Below, piece by piece: positions 48,640-60,734 of a stretch of 64,000 bases of DNA (within the stretch, counting starts at the first letter, position 1; each line of letters opens with the position of its first letter). A program made the translations under genes and the position numbers. The notes beneath the pieces are model-generated. The model saw only the letters and a list, made by a program, of their open reading frames with translations, had not been told where the DNA came from and did no database searches. Origin of the DNA: Nomia melanderi (taxonomy: Eukaryota > Arthropoda > Insecta > Hymenoptera > Halictidae); assembly GCF_051020985.1 (NCBI RefSeq), contig NC_134999.1, forward strand, positions 34,319,160 through 34,383,159. Direction: 5' to 3'.

Positions 48640-51600
48640 GGTTTATTTTGCGCATTATGCTAGTGTTTAATAGTCCATGTCGGTCGTTACATTAATTTCT
48701 CGGTGGCATCGACGTTCACGTCCCACGCGATCGTAGGAAACATTTTTCTCCGGCGTGCTTACACGTGTACAGGATAACGCAGCTTTGTTTGGCAGACAGT
48801 AAACTCCGAAACAGAAACGATAGGAATGCTTTGAGCCTACGCAGCACGAAAGTTCGTACTGCCGAACGTGTAGGAGGCAATTTTCAACCCCCTCCCGCTT
48901 CAGCGCTGTCTGGCATCGGTTCTGTTTGTCATATCGCGTCTCCGGTAGAAGTTGGGCGAAGGGGGAGGGGCGGCGCGCGAGAAACCTGCAACCTGGCGTT
49001 CTTTCCTCCCCTTCGACAACCGAAACCGAGGAGAAACTTTTCCATATGAGAAATTGTGCTCGGCTGGCTTTACGGAGATTTCGGACGGCCTCTCTTCCTC
49101 CCTCTTCTCTCCTCCTCTCTTTTTCTTTCTCTCTCTCTCGCTCTCTCTTTTCCTCGATACGTTTCGGTACACGGAGTTTAATTCGTCGAGTGGCTTTGAT
49201 CCTCGCGTCGTCACGGGGAAGCAATAACCTTAATTGGTTCCTTCCGTGCGCTTTATTTTTCACGGTGCATTAAAAGTTCCCCCGGTTGATCAAACGCCGA
49301 GGAATCGTCGCGGAACAGTTACGCCTGTGTCGTCTTACCGATGATTAATCCCGCGAGTGGATAATCCGTCGATCGGCAACGACGCTACCGTTTCCGGTAA
49401 TTAAATTTGACAATCGGGAACGTCGTCGCGACGATTTACGAGAGTTCCCTCGCAAGAGTTTCGGACGTTGATTCCAAGCTTTCCTCGATAAACATTCTTT
49501 ACTCCACCGTACGAACGGACCAAGATAAATCGCGGCTGATTAACACGGTAAATCGATCCGGGCAGTACCAGCGGTAAATACTCGGCGGCAGCCGTAAAAT
49601 TTCACCTCGATCTCGGTGTCTAAACTCACCCCCATTAAATTACCCCTCGTTGTGCAGCGAGCAGTTTCCATAAAACACGGGGCATATATTTATCCTCGGT
49701 ATCTCTCCCCAAGGTACGATCGTTCCGACAATCTGTTTCGTTTATCGCGGCACACCCCCTCCCCGAGGCCAGCGACATCCCTTCATCCCCTGTGCCCGAG
49801 ACACGGTGCTTCCGGCACGGTTAAACATCCGGCGAAATGATTTTTCGTCGCTGCCGCTGCTGCTTCTTCTTCTTCTTCTTTTTCTCTTTCATTTTTCTCT
49901 ACTCTCCTTTTTTGCGGAATCCCGCTCCCTTAAACCTCGCCATATCCCGAGCCCGAGGATACCGGAGAGGGTGGAAAAAAAATGGGTGTCACGCTCCAAT
50001 AAAACAAGCAATATCGCGATGTCCCGGGGCCAAAGGAGGTCCCAGGGTTATCCCGCGGGGGGTCCTGACTCCCGGTGCGCGCCGCGTCCCAAGGTATATT
50101 GCTCCCGGATCATCGCGCCTGCATCGCATTATGGGGATGATATCACCCTTTTTCCACACGTACGAACGGACACGCACGCGCCGTCTTATATTCTTCCTCT
50201 CGCACAATGCGGAATCGCCGGAACGACGCCCGATACGACGAGTATGAGAAACGTGCGGCTGTCTGCGAATTTTTCCGAAGACACCCCCGCGAGATCGGCG
50301 GGGCGGGAATCGGTATATTGCAGCTTAATATAATTCCTTTGTACAGGTTTCTGGGCGCGATCTTCCGCATGGTTTATGGAATTTAGCGACGTTTGATGAT
50401 GGGAATGTACCGTGATAACGGGGGATAAAGAATTTCATCTTCAAATGCTCTGATTTTCTTGATTATCGTTTGCGCTGCTCCTTCTTAAGGTTATAGGACG
50501 ATGCGAATATGATTTCAAAATATGATCTAGAGTTCAACGTTTTCTTTAACTTTATATCAACTCCTATATTACCGGATTAATCACTATTCCAATTTTCGTC
50601 TTTCCCTTTGTCTATTTCCACTGACGAAGGTTTACTTTGATCTCATACGATGCGAATTGCTACATAAAACGTGCCCGTACGTTCGGTATTAAACTACAAA
50701 CCCTCTGTATCTTTCGTTTCGCCTAAGAATTGTTCTTTCACCTTCCACCCCTCCGCTGGTATGTACATACTCAGCGGAACAGTCGAAAAATCCATCGTTC
50801 CCCGGCTGCAACGCGAATTTACGCAGCGCGCTAATTAACTTCTTGAAGCCCATCTTTCTCTTGCCACGCGCGGCGGCGGGGGCGGGCGTTTAAACAGGCA
50901 AATGAATCTTTCCAATTAGAGGCAGCCGATATTCCGCGCGCGGAACGCGATCGAGCCGCGTTTCATTAAAGGACGCTCGCGCGCGATCGATTCATACGTG
51001 TCCCGCGGAGCGATAAATGCCCTCGACACAGAAGGACAATCGCTCCGACGTGCCGCAGCCATTGATACCTTTACGAGAGAGCGCGGCGGGGGTGGGCGGT
51101 CGCGGGCAGGAGCGGCCGGGGGGTAGATGCGGCGGCTGCCAGGAAGGAAGGAAGAGAGACAGCGATGCGAGAGCGCGCAGCTACCGGGATAAAGGCCCGA
51201 TCACGCGTGTAACGCGCGGATTATTAATCGCAGAATAATTTGACGCCCCGGCGACAGAGGCGGTGATGCACCCCCCGCCGGCACCCCCTCCGGCGCCGTT
51301 CTTCATCTTCGTTCAACCACCTCGAGCCGCCTCCATCGTTGACGCTCTCCGCGCGTCGGGCCCAGTTATTGGCTTCGCAGATTTGCGCTAATGTGTCTTC
51401 CGATAGTTCATAACGCTCGATGCTTGCCGCTGGGGTGGCTCGCCTCGCTCCTCCTCACCTCTGTCCGTCCGTGCTCCCCCCCTTTCGTGGTTCACGGAAC
51501 CGTGAACTCGTAAACCAGTGTTTCCCAGAGTGGAAAACGCACCCGCCTCAGCGGCAGGCTGAAGAAGTTCCGGGGAACTTTGGAATTCCCGGTTGGTTCG

Positions 51601-51670
51601 GAAATTTTTTCGGGCTTCGCCGGGGAAGGGGTTGATCTGTTTGCTTTTACTTTCGCGTGAAGTTGTAACT
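48640..51670. other. gene-free sequence
   Basis: Mixed GC- and AT-rich DNA with pyrimidine-rich patches at 49085-49150 and 49850-49910 and an AT-rich patch at 50400-50720. Two ACGATGCGAAT words (about 50502 and 50648) are the only internal repeat noticed. If the exon at 51707 is real, this is intron or upstream sequence of that gene. Confidence 0.45.
49863..49881. repeat. (CTT)n microsatellite
   Basis: About six CTT units in a pyrimidine-rich patch. Confidence 0.85.
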
Positions 51671-51706
51671 TGCTAATTGGGTTTTTTCCTGCTTTTTCTG
51701 TTACAG

Positions 51707-51752
51707 GCGAAGTGGACTGCGGAAGACGCCGGTGTGTTCGCGGCGAGCGATG
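51707..51752 (+). CDS. candidate 46-nt internal exon
   Basis: All splice signals are present in order: branch-point-like TGCTAAT at 51671-51677, a T-rich tract, TTTTTCTGTTACAG ending at 51706, then 46 bases, then ATG followed by GTGAGT at 51753. The branch A is about 30 bases before the acceptor, a typical distance. All three frames are open; they read AKWTAEDAGVFAASD, RSGLRKTPVCSRRAM and EVDCGRRRCVRGERW. The last three exon bases are ATG, so this could also be a 5' UTR exon that supplies a start codon next to the junction. The length is not a multiple of three, so skipping would shift the frame. I do not recognise the protein. This is the best-supported exon in the window by signal quality, but coding status is unproven. 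Confidence 0.4.
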
Positions 51753-52198
51753 GTGAGTGATATTCGAATTAAAACTTCCGAACACCGCACAATAAAGAAG
51801 AACACTGCTCAGCTTGCAATCCGTGTCTTCGACATTGTACTCCATTAACCGACAATGGTGTCGATGCCTCGAAGATCGTTCGACCGAGTCGCATTCCCCA
51901 GAGAACACTTAAACCCTGAAATCGTGCAAACTCGAGCCAAAGAGTCTGTTCGCGAGAATCTCGCGCTAGCGCGGCGGATAGAGGCTGGCCAAGCTATATC
52001 CTAGCGCTTTAACTAAAAAAAAAAAAAGCGAGAAATTGGCTGGCAACTCGATCCATAATCCCCGACAGAAGCCGGCGTGGCGGCGGGCGAAGGTGAGGAG
52101 CCGGCGGCGCGGAGGCCAAGGAAACCGAGAGGAGAAGAGGCTAAAGGGTAAAGCAAGCGAGCCAATGTTTAATGGAGGCTTCCCGTCGTCCCCTAACC

Positions 52199-52223
52199 GC
52201 TTCTTCTTCTTCTTCTTCTTCTT
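52199..52223. repeat. (CTT)n microsatellite
   Basis: About eight CTT units. It gives poly-Ser, poly-Phe or poly-Leu depending on frame. Confidence 0.88.
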
Positions 52224-52283
52224 TCGCCGCGTCTTCGCGGCGATGTCGGTGGCAGTCGAGGTTGCACGGTGGAGGCGGTGGAC

Positions 52284-52540
52284 ACGTCATTTATCTTTTA
52301 CCCTTCCTCCTCCCGGAACACGTTCTCCACCTCTCGCCTCCTACCTCTGGTCCCGCTGCTACTACTCTCTTGGTGGCGCCATCTTGGCAACTCCCACTCT
52401 CCTTCTCTCCTCCGCCGTTCTCCTATGCCCTTCTCGTTCTCTTCCGTTCGTATCCCGCCGCTCTCTTGCTCTGTCCCCGTTCGCCTCCTCTCGCGCTAGA
52501 CCCCTAACAGCTCGCTCTCCTTCTCCAACTTCGTCGCCAG

Positions 52541-52592
<52 letters not shown>

Positions 52593-52822
52593 CTATGTCT
52601 TCTCTCTGTTTCGCTCTTCCTCTCTCTCTCTCTCCTCTCTCTTTCTCTTCCTCTCTTAACTCGGTCTCTCTTCGTCGCGCACGCAGCGTCGACTCGTCTT
52701 TGTTTCTCTCATTTTCCGCCTCCATTCTCTTCGTCTCGTCCCCTTCGGCCCGCCTCGCTAACCCTCCTCCCTCTACACCCCTCTCGGTCTCGCACAGCAT
52801 CGCCAAGAACCGTTTCCCCCGC
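52284..52822 (+). repeat. long polypyrimidine tract with (CT)n
   Basis: About 540 bases are strongly C/T-biased on the + strand. They include an uninterrupted (CT)n run at 52545-52586, about 20 units. The 207-codon frame across it is Ser/Leu-rich for that reason. It lies about 0.5 kb downstream of the candidate exon at 51707. Confidence 0.88.
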
Positions 52823-53314
52823 GTCTTAAGCTGCGTGCCTGGAATAGTTGGCAATTATTCGACACAGCCTCCGTGATCCCCTTCCCGCCGTTCTCTCGCG
52901 GTACGCTCGTGCATACGCTCGCCCGTCTCCGTTTCCTCTCGCTGCCCTTCCTGGCCCCGCCGCCCCGTCGCGCCATACGCGTCTTGCGTCGCCAACGTTG
53001 ATGTCCGAAAGATAGATGGAGCGGGATCGACCGGGGTACGATGAATATTCATCGATAACCGGTGCAGCCGCGTTTCGCCGGCGTCGATCGCCGATATCGA
53101 GGCAAGATAAGGGTGTCCGTTCGACGCGGCGCGCCGGACGGAACGGTTTCCGCGATCGATGACGAATTGGAGAACCGTGGCGACTCTTCTGCGCGTCGAA
53201 TGGCGTGTATCCGAAATATTTTTACCGAACCGATGGTGTTCTAAGCGCCGGGACAGTTTTAATTGGCCGACGGGACACACCGGCGCGGCGCCCAACCCCC
53301 CGTAACGGCGAGCT

Positions 53315-53349
53315 GATCATTTCCCCCGTGCTCGGGGGAAAAAATGATC
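53315..53349. repeat. strong hairpin
   Basis: Arms GATCA-TTT-CCCCCG and CGGGGG-AAAAAA-TGATC surround a TGCT loop. Fourteen base pairs form with a 3-base A bulge on the right arm. The length (35 bases) is too short for a microRNA precursor. No function is evident. Confidence 0.6.
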
Positions 53350-54959
53350 TTTCCCTCGGTCGAGCCTCCAATCTCCGATAACGAAGCTCCGCTAACGGGC
53401 CGAAGTTCGTTAAAATCGTGACACGCCGCGGGGGTGTGACAAGCGGCGGAGAGCCGGGGCGCAATTATACAGCGTCCTTTTTTAATCGGGCCAGGACACG
53501 AGGTTACCGTTAATTACGGACGCGCGCGGGCACAGGACGACGCGAATTTCGAATTACCCGTGGATAGGCTTTGTTCCGCGCTTTGCCATTGTCCTGCCGT
53601 CCCCCGCCGCCGCTCTGCACCACCCCCGGCCGGCGGAGCCGATCCCGGACCGCTCGTTGCCCCCCGATGGCTTTAAAACCGTTCCGCCGCTGGCAAACGC
53701 GTCGCAAACGAACTTTCGGCCACCATTGTCGGTCGCTTCGACGCGTCGCGGGATTTTAATCGCCGCCGAAATTCCGCGCGCGGAGATGATCGATGGAATT
53801 CGCCGTTGGATCCACGGTTCCCCGTTGAAACGCGTCCCAATCACCGCTCCTCGCCGGCAACCGGTTCTCCGCGTCCGCCGCGACGCGAGTAAGTAACTCT
53901 CCGTTGCCACGGTCAGTCACACGTGTTCCATGGGATTCTAATTGCACGTCGGAATTCGGATTTTTCTTCTCGCCCCGTGATGGATGGATTCGTTAGTGTC
54001 CGCATGGAAACGGACTGTAGGAGCGGCGCTGTGATTTGTTACGTTAAATCGTTGGGGAGCGGGTCTTACGTGATCTAATAATAATTACTCGTTTCAGTTT
54101 AGAAGAATGAAATGTCGCGGGCGCGAGGGAGAATTGAAAATATCCGCGCGTTTATCAATTTTTCAACCCCCGGGCGAGGAACGCTGTTTCACGGAGCCGT
54201 ATCGGGCGCCGTTAAAAATTCAATTACAATCGTTCGGTTTCGCCGGGGAATTGTTGCGCGGGCTTATCAATATTTGCCGAATGTCAGAGGAGAGCGAGTG
54301 TTTGGCCGATGATTCCTCGGCCAAAAATAAACCCGGCGGCCGTCCGTGGCGATGCTGCTGCGTCGCCGGTTCCCGAGTTTCCACAGGTTTCGCAAGGTAT
54401 TCGGGAGTCCAGGCACGTAGCCCAGGGCCCTCTCGTGGAATATTAGCTGGTAGCTGGTTCGAGCCCACATTGGGTCGAGCTCGCGAACGAACGACAGACG
54501 TGCATACCGTATTAAGCCCCCGGGGACTTTACCGGCGCGTTACCAAACACCGACACACACGCTCGCCCCCGCGAGCGCCGGTTCGGCCGCCGATCGCGCG
54601 CGCGCACACGCGGCCGGAAGTGTCTGCGCGGCCGCCCCGTATGTATCGGCGCACCGTGTGCAAATACTCCGGTATTCATGAATCCCGGTGCTCGCCCACG
54701 GAAAACGCGCGCTCGGACCACCGCGACACCGACTCTTGCCGCTCGCCACCCCCGCGAAATATAACCTTGGGGCTTGGATACCTGGATCTCGCTGCTGTCT
54801 CGATCCTCGCATCGCGAGCCATCGATTCTTAGTTTGAAATTAGCTTCGATCCTCCTTGTCCTACGGTTTAATTTCGCAGTTGCACTTGTTAGAAGAACTT
54901 ATCGTTGATAGTGTATTGGTGAGACAAAGAATTCCATGCTTCTATGTGCAGATTCACTC

Positions 54960-54980
54960 TGAACCAAGCAAGTTGGTTCA
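54960..54980. repeat. inverted repeat, 8-bp arms
   Basis: TGAACCAA and TTGGTTCA are separated by GCAAG in an AT-rich patch. Confidence 0.6.
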
Positions 54981-56992
54981 ACAGTTAACGGAAATAATGT
55001 TTCAACTGCAGAAAGCTGAATGACACGATATTGTAAGGCGGAAGGTGAAACGTCGCGAAGATAACTTGGAGCTTATAGGATTCTTTGCGAGATCGAGGGT
55101 TAATCGATATTAATCCTAACGAAGGATCGCTTTGATCTCGACTAAGAGATTACCGAGGAATCACTGGGACGACGAGCCGTTCGCGCGACGGGCTCACAGA
55201 ACGAAAGGCTCGCGGATAGGCTGTCGCGGATAGGAGTCGAACGCGAAGGGATGCAGGGGATTGCGGCTGAAGGTTCGAGGTTTCTCAGCGGAGCCTCGAC
55301 GATCCGGGTCGACGAGTGGCAATTAGGCAAATGAATAATTTCCAGTGAATTAAGCCAGACTCGACGAAAAAGGCGATAATGCGAGAAGCGATGTAAACAG
55401 AAAAAGAGAGCGAGCGGAGGGTGGAAGGTGGAAACGAAGGGCGGGCGTTAGGGGAGGAGGGCGAGAGAGGAACAGAGAATAAGAGAGGATCGTACGAGAT
55501 GAAGGGTGAGAAGAGGCTGAACCGTGCACGTGTGCGCGCGGCATAAAGCGAGGTTTACGCGTTCCCTCGTATCCAATGTATATAAATGTGTTCTACCTTC
55601 GACCTACCTTCGAACCGCGGCACCGCAGCGGCGCGGAGGCCGGGGCGGAAGGAAAGGAAGGCAGCGCCGCGCAATCAAACGTCAATCCCAGGCGAGTAAT
55701 TTTCAAGTAATTTGTTTCCTCGACGTTGGAAAAATGTTCCGTTTTTCCGGGCGCCCCAGGCTCGCAGGCCTGCGCGACTTACTTCGAGCCCGGGTCACGG
55801 CCCGGGCGCCAGGAGACACGTTCTAAGAAATATAATAATTACGGAAACGGAATTGCATTAGACCTCGCATTCAGCGTTTCTTCGACGTCGCCGCGACGCC
55901 CGCACAAAAGCCCTCGCCGCGAAACGTAATCACGTTCGATTTAACGACGCGATAATTGAACATTTAACGCGCGTTCCGCCGGCGACGTTTGTTCTGCATG
56001 CCGAGCGCGCGACGTTCGACCCGCTCCACGGATTTCTTCCATTTAACGTGTCTTTTCGATTCCGCTCGAACGATGGAGCACCGGAAATATCTTAACCCGT
56101 TGCCTTGGCCGTTCTTTCTGCGCCGTGATTACTTCGCCGCGCGTGTTCCATCGGGGCGAGCAACAATCCCCCGCGTCCCGAGTTCCATTGAATCGAGTAA
56201 ACGGATTATTAATATCCGCGGAATCATCTTACGGTCCGGTCGCGCGGAGCAAAACAATATTCGCGTTCATTGTACGCTATCCGGAGCTGCAAGATTAATC
56301 TCTCGGAGAATAAACTTTTTCATCCGCGACGCAACAGCCAGAAAACCCGCGAAAGTGTCTCGTTCCATTCGTCATTCCTCTCTCGGGCTGACGGCAGCCA
56401 TTCCGCAGGAAATATGTAAAGTAAAGCAGCGACGATTTGCTCCCGGCCCCCGGTTTCCTCCTGGTCTCTCCTGGATACATCCACCGGCGTCCCTTCTGGG
56501 GTGCCGTGACTTACATCCACGCTGGATTTACGCGCGATATATTTGTTTTAAAGTCCCGGATTCCCGTGCTTCGTATCCGTTCCCGCCCCATTGCCTGGTT
56601 TGTCGTCGTTTTCGTGCCACCCTCGACGAACCGACCGCCGCCGCCCCCCTCGCCGCCCTCCTCGCCAGCCGTCTCACGTATTTATGAGGCCGGGAGGGCA
56701 GTAACGGAGGGAACGTGTGCGGGAGTTATGGCCCGAATAAGTGCTCTCGACCTCGGACAGGGATTCTCAAACGGGGACCCGCGGGACTCCGCGGGAGGAA
56801 AGGATTCGCCGGTACGACGGGACCGTTCAATGGAATATCACGGGGTTGATGGCTTTCGCGCGTGCACCGCGCTCCGGGAAAAAGGGAAGAAGATCACGCA
56901 GCGCGGGACGAGGCATCGCGCAACCCCGTCCGACCTTTTCTTCTCGCTATTTTCCGCGTCCCCTCGTCGAGGAGGGATCCAACTTGTCCCAA

Positions 56993-57300
56993 TTCCGGGA
57001 ATCATCGCGACGAGCCGCCTATTCTTCGATTCCGATTCAGTTTGAACCACTGTCTCGAGGGTTCGGTCTCTCAATTTCCCATCTCCACCGCTCGCGAGTT
57101 CGTTGAACAGTTGATCTATCGTGGAATATGGTTTCCAGGCTCTACGCCGGGAACTATCGCGTCGGTCCGTCTATCTTTCGATTTCGATTCATCTGTAACC
57201 GGCGTTTCGAGCGTGCAGCTTTTATTTTCCGTTTCCATCGTTCACGAATTCGTTGAACAGTCGATCAACGATGGAATCAGGTTTTTAGGGCCCGCGAGGC
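56993..57300. repeat. diverged two-copy tandem duplication, about 152 bp
   Basis: Copy 1 (56993-57145) and copy 2 (57146-57300) share CCGGGAA-(T)CATCGCG/CCGGGAACTATCGCG, TATTCTTCGATTCCGATTCA/TATCTTTCGATTTCGATTCA and GTTCGTTGAACAG/ATTCGTTGAACAG, in the same order. The phase marks at 57098 and 57248 give a period of 150. A + frame (56862-57386) runs through both copies, and each copy encodes an EFVEQ-like stretch. The phase is maintained only because the offset is near a multiple of three. Confidence 0.75.
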
Positions 57301-58214
57301 GCAGCCATATCGACGCGCCAGCCCCAATTCCGTCCGCCGGCTTAATCCCCGTCGATCCACGAGTTTATTTCCCGCTGTCGCGATAAGTCTTCGTTCTCTC
57401 TTTGATCTCGACCGCCTTCCGCCCGGGACATTGTTGCAATTGTACACGGAATCGGGGTAAGCGTCGCGCTGAAGCCGCGAGCGGGCTTCCCGACAGTTTT
57501 GGCGTTCATTAAGCGCGAACAGATAAGGAGGGTGTCGCAGGAACGAAACGAATCCGCGATTCGAGAGCGAAGACCCGCTGGCGTGAATGCCTGGGCTTTG
57601 TACCGTGTCGCGCGCAAAATCGTCACGGTTCCCTGATTAACCCGACGAACTGTACCGCTCACTTAACAGCGACAAATTGCCGAGCACCAGAAACCGATCT
57701 CCACCTCCCCGCGAAACCCGCGGGACTTCGTTCGCCGTCGCTTTACAAGACTATCTACGAGAGCATAAACGAAGTAATCGTTTCGCTTGTTAATAATATA
57801 TTCCTTTGAAATGTCCGGGATTAACAATTTTTCCCGTCGTCGGGACGCCGGGAGAAAGGGGTAGACGAGCAAGGGAAAGGGTGAGGGGGGTCGGTCGGGC
57901 GGCGGAAAATGGAAGAAGGAAGAGGCTCGGTCTGGCCTGGCAGTTCGCTCGCTTTGCTCGTCGAGCGGCGTCTCCTCATTCAGCCGAAGTCCAATTAAAG
58001 TGCAGCTGCAAGTTAAATTAAAACACGATAATGTTGCCGGCAGTCTTTCCGTCCCCCGCGGCCGACGGAGGCGGAGAGGAAGAAGGTCTTCCGCGAAGAA
58101 GTCGGGAACTTAAGGCAGTCGTTCTCGAATCGGCAGCCGAGCCATTCGCGAACTCCTCCTCGAAGGACTCGGAAGAAGAGAGAGTTAAACAGCCCGACGA
58201 TCCCGCGAGCTACG

Positions 58215-58246
<32 letters not shown>

Positions 58247-60591
58247 CTCTCTCTCCTCTCTTCTTGTTCCCGCGGAATACTTACGGGTATCGACTGGCTT
58301 AATCGGCTTCGTTCGCCGGCGACCCGGCCGAGTTCCGCGCGATAAAACTTCCCGACGCGTTTACTTTGGTCTCCAGCCAAGCTTTGTCCCCGCGCGACCG
58401 TGGAGAACGCCTCGGGGGTGGAACGGGGATGCCACCGCCGGCTGCGATCGCGTAATCGGTCGTGGCTTCCATTCTCCGCGCGCTTAAGGAACCGTGTAAC
58501 GCGACGGTTCGCAGATTATTAACGCGTTCACTGCTACCAGAGTTTTGCCTACTTTCTCTTTCATACAAGACGGATGACATTAGAGGTGGTTAATGACTTA
58601 TTGCCACAGTCCTCGCGTTACCATCGTCTAGTTACTAACTAACCCCTTCACTGAATTTCTCTCGTAACTCTGTCGGAATGATTTCAATAATTCCTGAGAA
58701 AGTTCAAACATTACGACACTCTCGCGGTGAACTCAGCTTACACCGTGATCCTCGCGAAAGGTTACACAGTTTTGGCGAACAGAAGAAAAAGGCATCTATC
58801 TACCTTCGCGCGATACCAACGATTCCGTCTCGGCAAGAACACCGAGTCCCGCTCGAGGAATATCCTTTGAAGCTTCTAAAATCGATCTATCCCGTGACGC
58901 GGACAAAAAGAACGCCGCGTCCTCGCAGGGATAAAGGCGACGAAGCTGCGTCCTCGGAGTCGCCCCGGTGCTCGAGTTCCGGCGGAATTCTAGCCGGCAT
59001 TCCGCGAAAGTGGTCCAATGACGGCAGGCTCGGGGGCGGCGGAGGGCTTGAGAAACACTGTGCCGGAGATGTCGTCGCGATGGGGTTGATAGCGTGCGCG
59101 GCGCGACGCGGGGGCGGGGGCCTCGGAACCGGGTGCATTGTGGTCGGAGATAGAGATGGCTATCGGGGTGCGCCACGCGGTAATTGCCAGGAACTACGGG
59201 AGGAAATTAAAGCTGCCCCGGTCTTCCGGCACCCCCATTGTCGGTACTCGCGACACTGTTCCCGGTACCGTTCTATTTATCAGGAACAGGCCAATGGCTG
59301 GCCTACGCGGACGGGCTCCGTGTCACTATGTCACCGGAATCGAAACGCGTCGTTCCTCCCGTTCCCTCTGTCCTCCTCCGTTCCTCTCGCTTCCGGTTTC
59401 CCTCTTCTTTCCGCGTTCGCACAGGGCGCACGGTGATTCCGTCGGGCCGAGCACGCGTCTACGCGCTCCTATCCGCGCCTCTGTCCGCCGAGATTGGCCC
59501 GTGCCCTCTATACGGGCGATCGAAAAGGGGCAGCCTCCACAAGAATCGCTAAATGGACGCTTTAGAGGCCGGGCTCCATTAACCGCTCGGCCGATCCGTT
59601 GAACGGGTCCGTCGGCGACGGGGTGAAAAATGCAAAGCGGCCGGGTATGAATCGCAAGTGGACTTTGTCTCCCGGCTAGCGACGCGCTCGTTGTTTGCGC
59701 CTCTATGGCCGTTGATACTCGATCCGGGGCTCGCCTTGGTTCCACGGTTGAAAGGAGACCAAGTAGCCGGCTAGATGTCCGCGTCGGAAGAATCGCTCGC
59801 CTCCGGTTCGATTCTTCGGGATCCCGGGGCGCTCGTAGATGGTAGATTATAAACGACACGCCTGTCCGGGCTTGCCGCGGCGATGCGGGATGACTCGACC
59901 CGAGGACGAAGTACATTAATCAACGGCCGCGATACGCGCCCTTAACCCTTCCCCGTGCTTCCGACGCGGAATACGTCGAGCGGAGTCGAAGGGAATTCAT
60001 GGCCGGCTCGGCTGTCCGAGGGTGGCTGCCACGGGTCACCTATCAACCCTCGAGCATCCCTTCGTCCTTTCAGCGCCGCTATGAACTCGTGAACCGTGGA
60101 ATTTTATTAGTTTGTAACATTTCAATCCACCGGCGAGCGTTTTGATATCGACTAAAAGGTCTGATCGCGGCCGACCAATTGTCCTTTGTTTACTCGCGAA
60201 TCCTATCCGGTAAACGAAATGGATTACTCCTACATTATTTTTCACGTTCGACTCTTGGAATTCTCGATAGCTTCAACTCTCGATCTTCCTCTGTTCGATT
60301 AATCAATCGAATCTCCCTGATCGCCTTCTCGCGACGCTTCCCAAGGAAACCTCGCGAATTCAACTGGTCGCGGTGCTCGTCGATTCGTTATTCCAGCTCG
60401 TCGCGGTGTCTTTCGCGCTCGCGCGCTTGTTTTCAATTTCGCTCCTCTAGAAGCCTCGGTACGTGCGCGACGATACCCACACACGGGCGAACGGCCGCCG
60501 GCGAACCGCAAATATACGGCTGTGCTTTCCGCACGCACACGCACACCCCCGCACACATACGCGGGAACGTATCGAGCCGCGTGTAGGTACG
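57301..60591. other. gene-free sequence
   Basis: GC-rich unique DNA. The longest frame in the window, 252 codons at 58678-59436 on +, lies here. It is low in recognisable structure, overlaps a 126-codon minus frame and includes Gly/Arg-rich stretches, so I do not accept it. Element-end-like TTAACGCGTTCACTGC at about 58517 and TAACCCCTTCACTG at about 58640 are in direct, not inverted, orientation. Confidence 0.45.
58215..58256. repeat. (CT)n microsatellite
   Basis: About 13 CT units followed by CTTT and further CT units. Confidence 0.9.
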
Positions 60592-60600
60592 CAGCCAGCG

Positions 60601-60641
<41 letters not shown>

Positions 60642-60649
60642 TCCAGCCG
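60592..60649. repeat. (AGCC)n microsatellite
   Basis: About 13 AGCC units with one CGAG and one ATCC interruption. The frames on both strands read as Gln-Pro-Ala-Ser or Gly-Trp-Leu-Ala repeats from this array and are not genes. Confidence 0.93.
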
Positions 60650-60734
60650 GAGCCAGTACGTCGACGAGTACCAGCAGAGGCGGCAGGAGGATGCGCGTAT
60701 GTATCCGACCGGCTCGTATATACACGGGACCGTT

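Larger units (their letters stand above)
51753..56992. other. gene-free block, about 5.2 kb
   Basis: No gene is recognised. It contains a long pyrimidine tract (52284-52822), a purine-rich patch (55380-55515) and an AT-rich patch (54830-55110). A 241-codon + frame at 54107-54832 starts ten bases after an acceptor-like CTCGTTTCAG (54097), with CTAATAATAA as a possible branch point. Its product is Arg/Pro/Ser-rich without a known domain. A 232-codon frame at 55989-56687 is similar in character. I treat both as chance frames. Confidence 0.45.

Noticed and set aside
52036..52659. 207-codon Ser/Leu-rich + frame
   Set aside because: It is a direct product of the long pyrimidine tract and the (CT)n run.
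54455..54475. tRNA B-box-like GGTTCGAGCCC
   Set aside because: The bases flanking the T loop do not pair into a 5-bp T stem, and no A box is present.
54107..54832. 241-codon + frame just after an acceptor-like CTCGTTTCAG
   Set aside because: The acceptor tract is weak, the product is Arg/Pro/Ser-rich with no known motif, and overlapping frames exist on both strands. Kept only as a note in the block description.
55989..56687. 232-codon + frame
   Set aside because: No domain, no splice support, and composition typical of non-coding GC-rich DNA.
58290..58580. Minus-strand frame ending near a GTAAGTAT donor at about 58280
   Set aside because: Donor-like GTAAGT words occur about once per 4 kb per strand by chance. 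No acceptor or protein similarity supports an exon.
58678..59436. Longest open frame in the window (252 codons, +)
   Set aside because: No recognisable domain, Arg/Gly/Ser-rich, overlapped by a 126-codon frame on the other strand, and nine frames of 200 or more codons exist, as expected by chance at this GC content.
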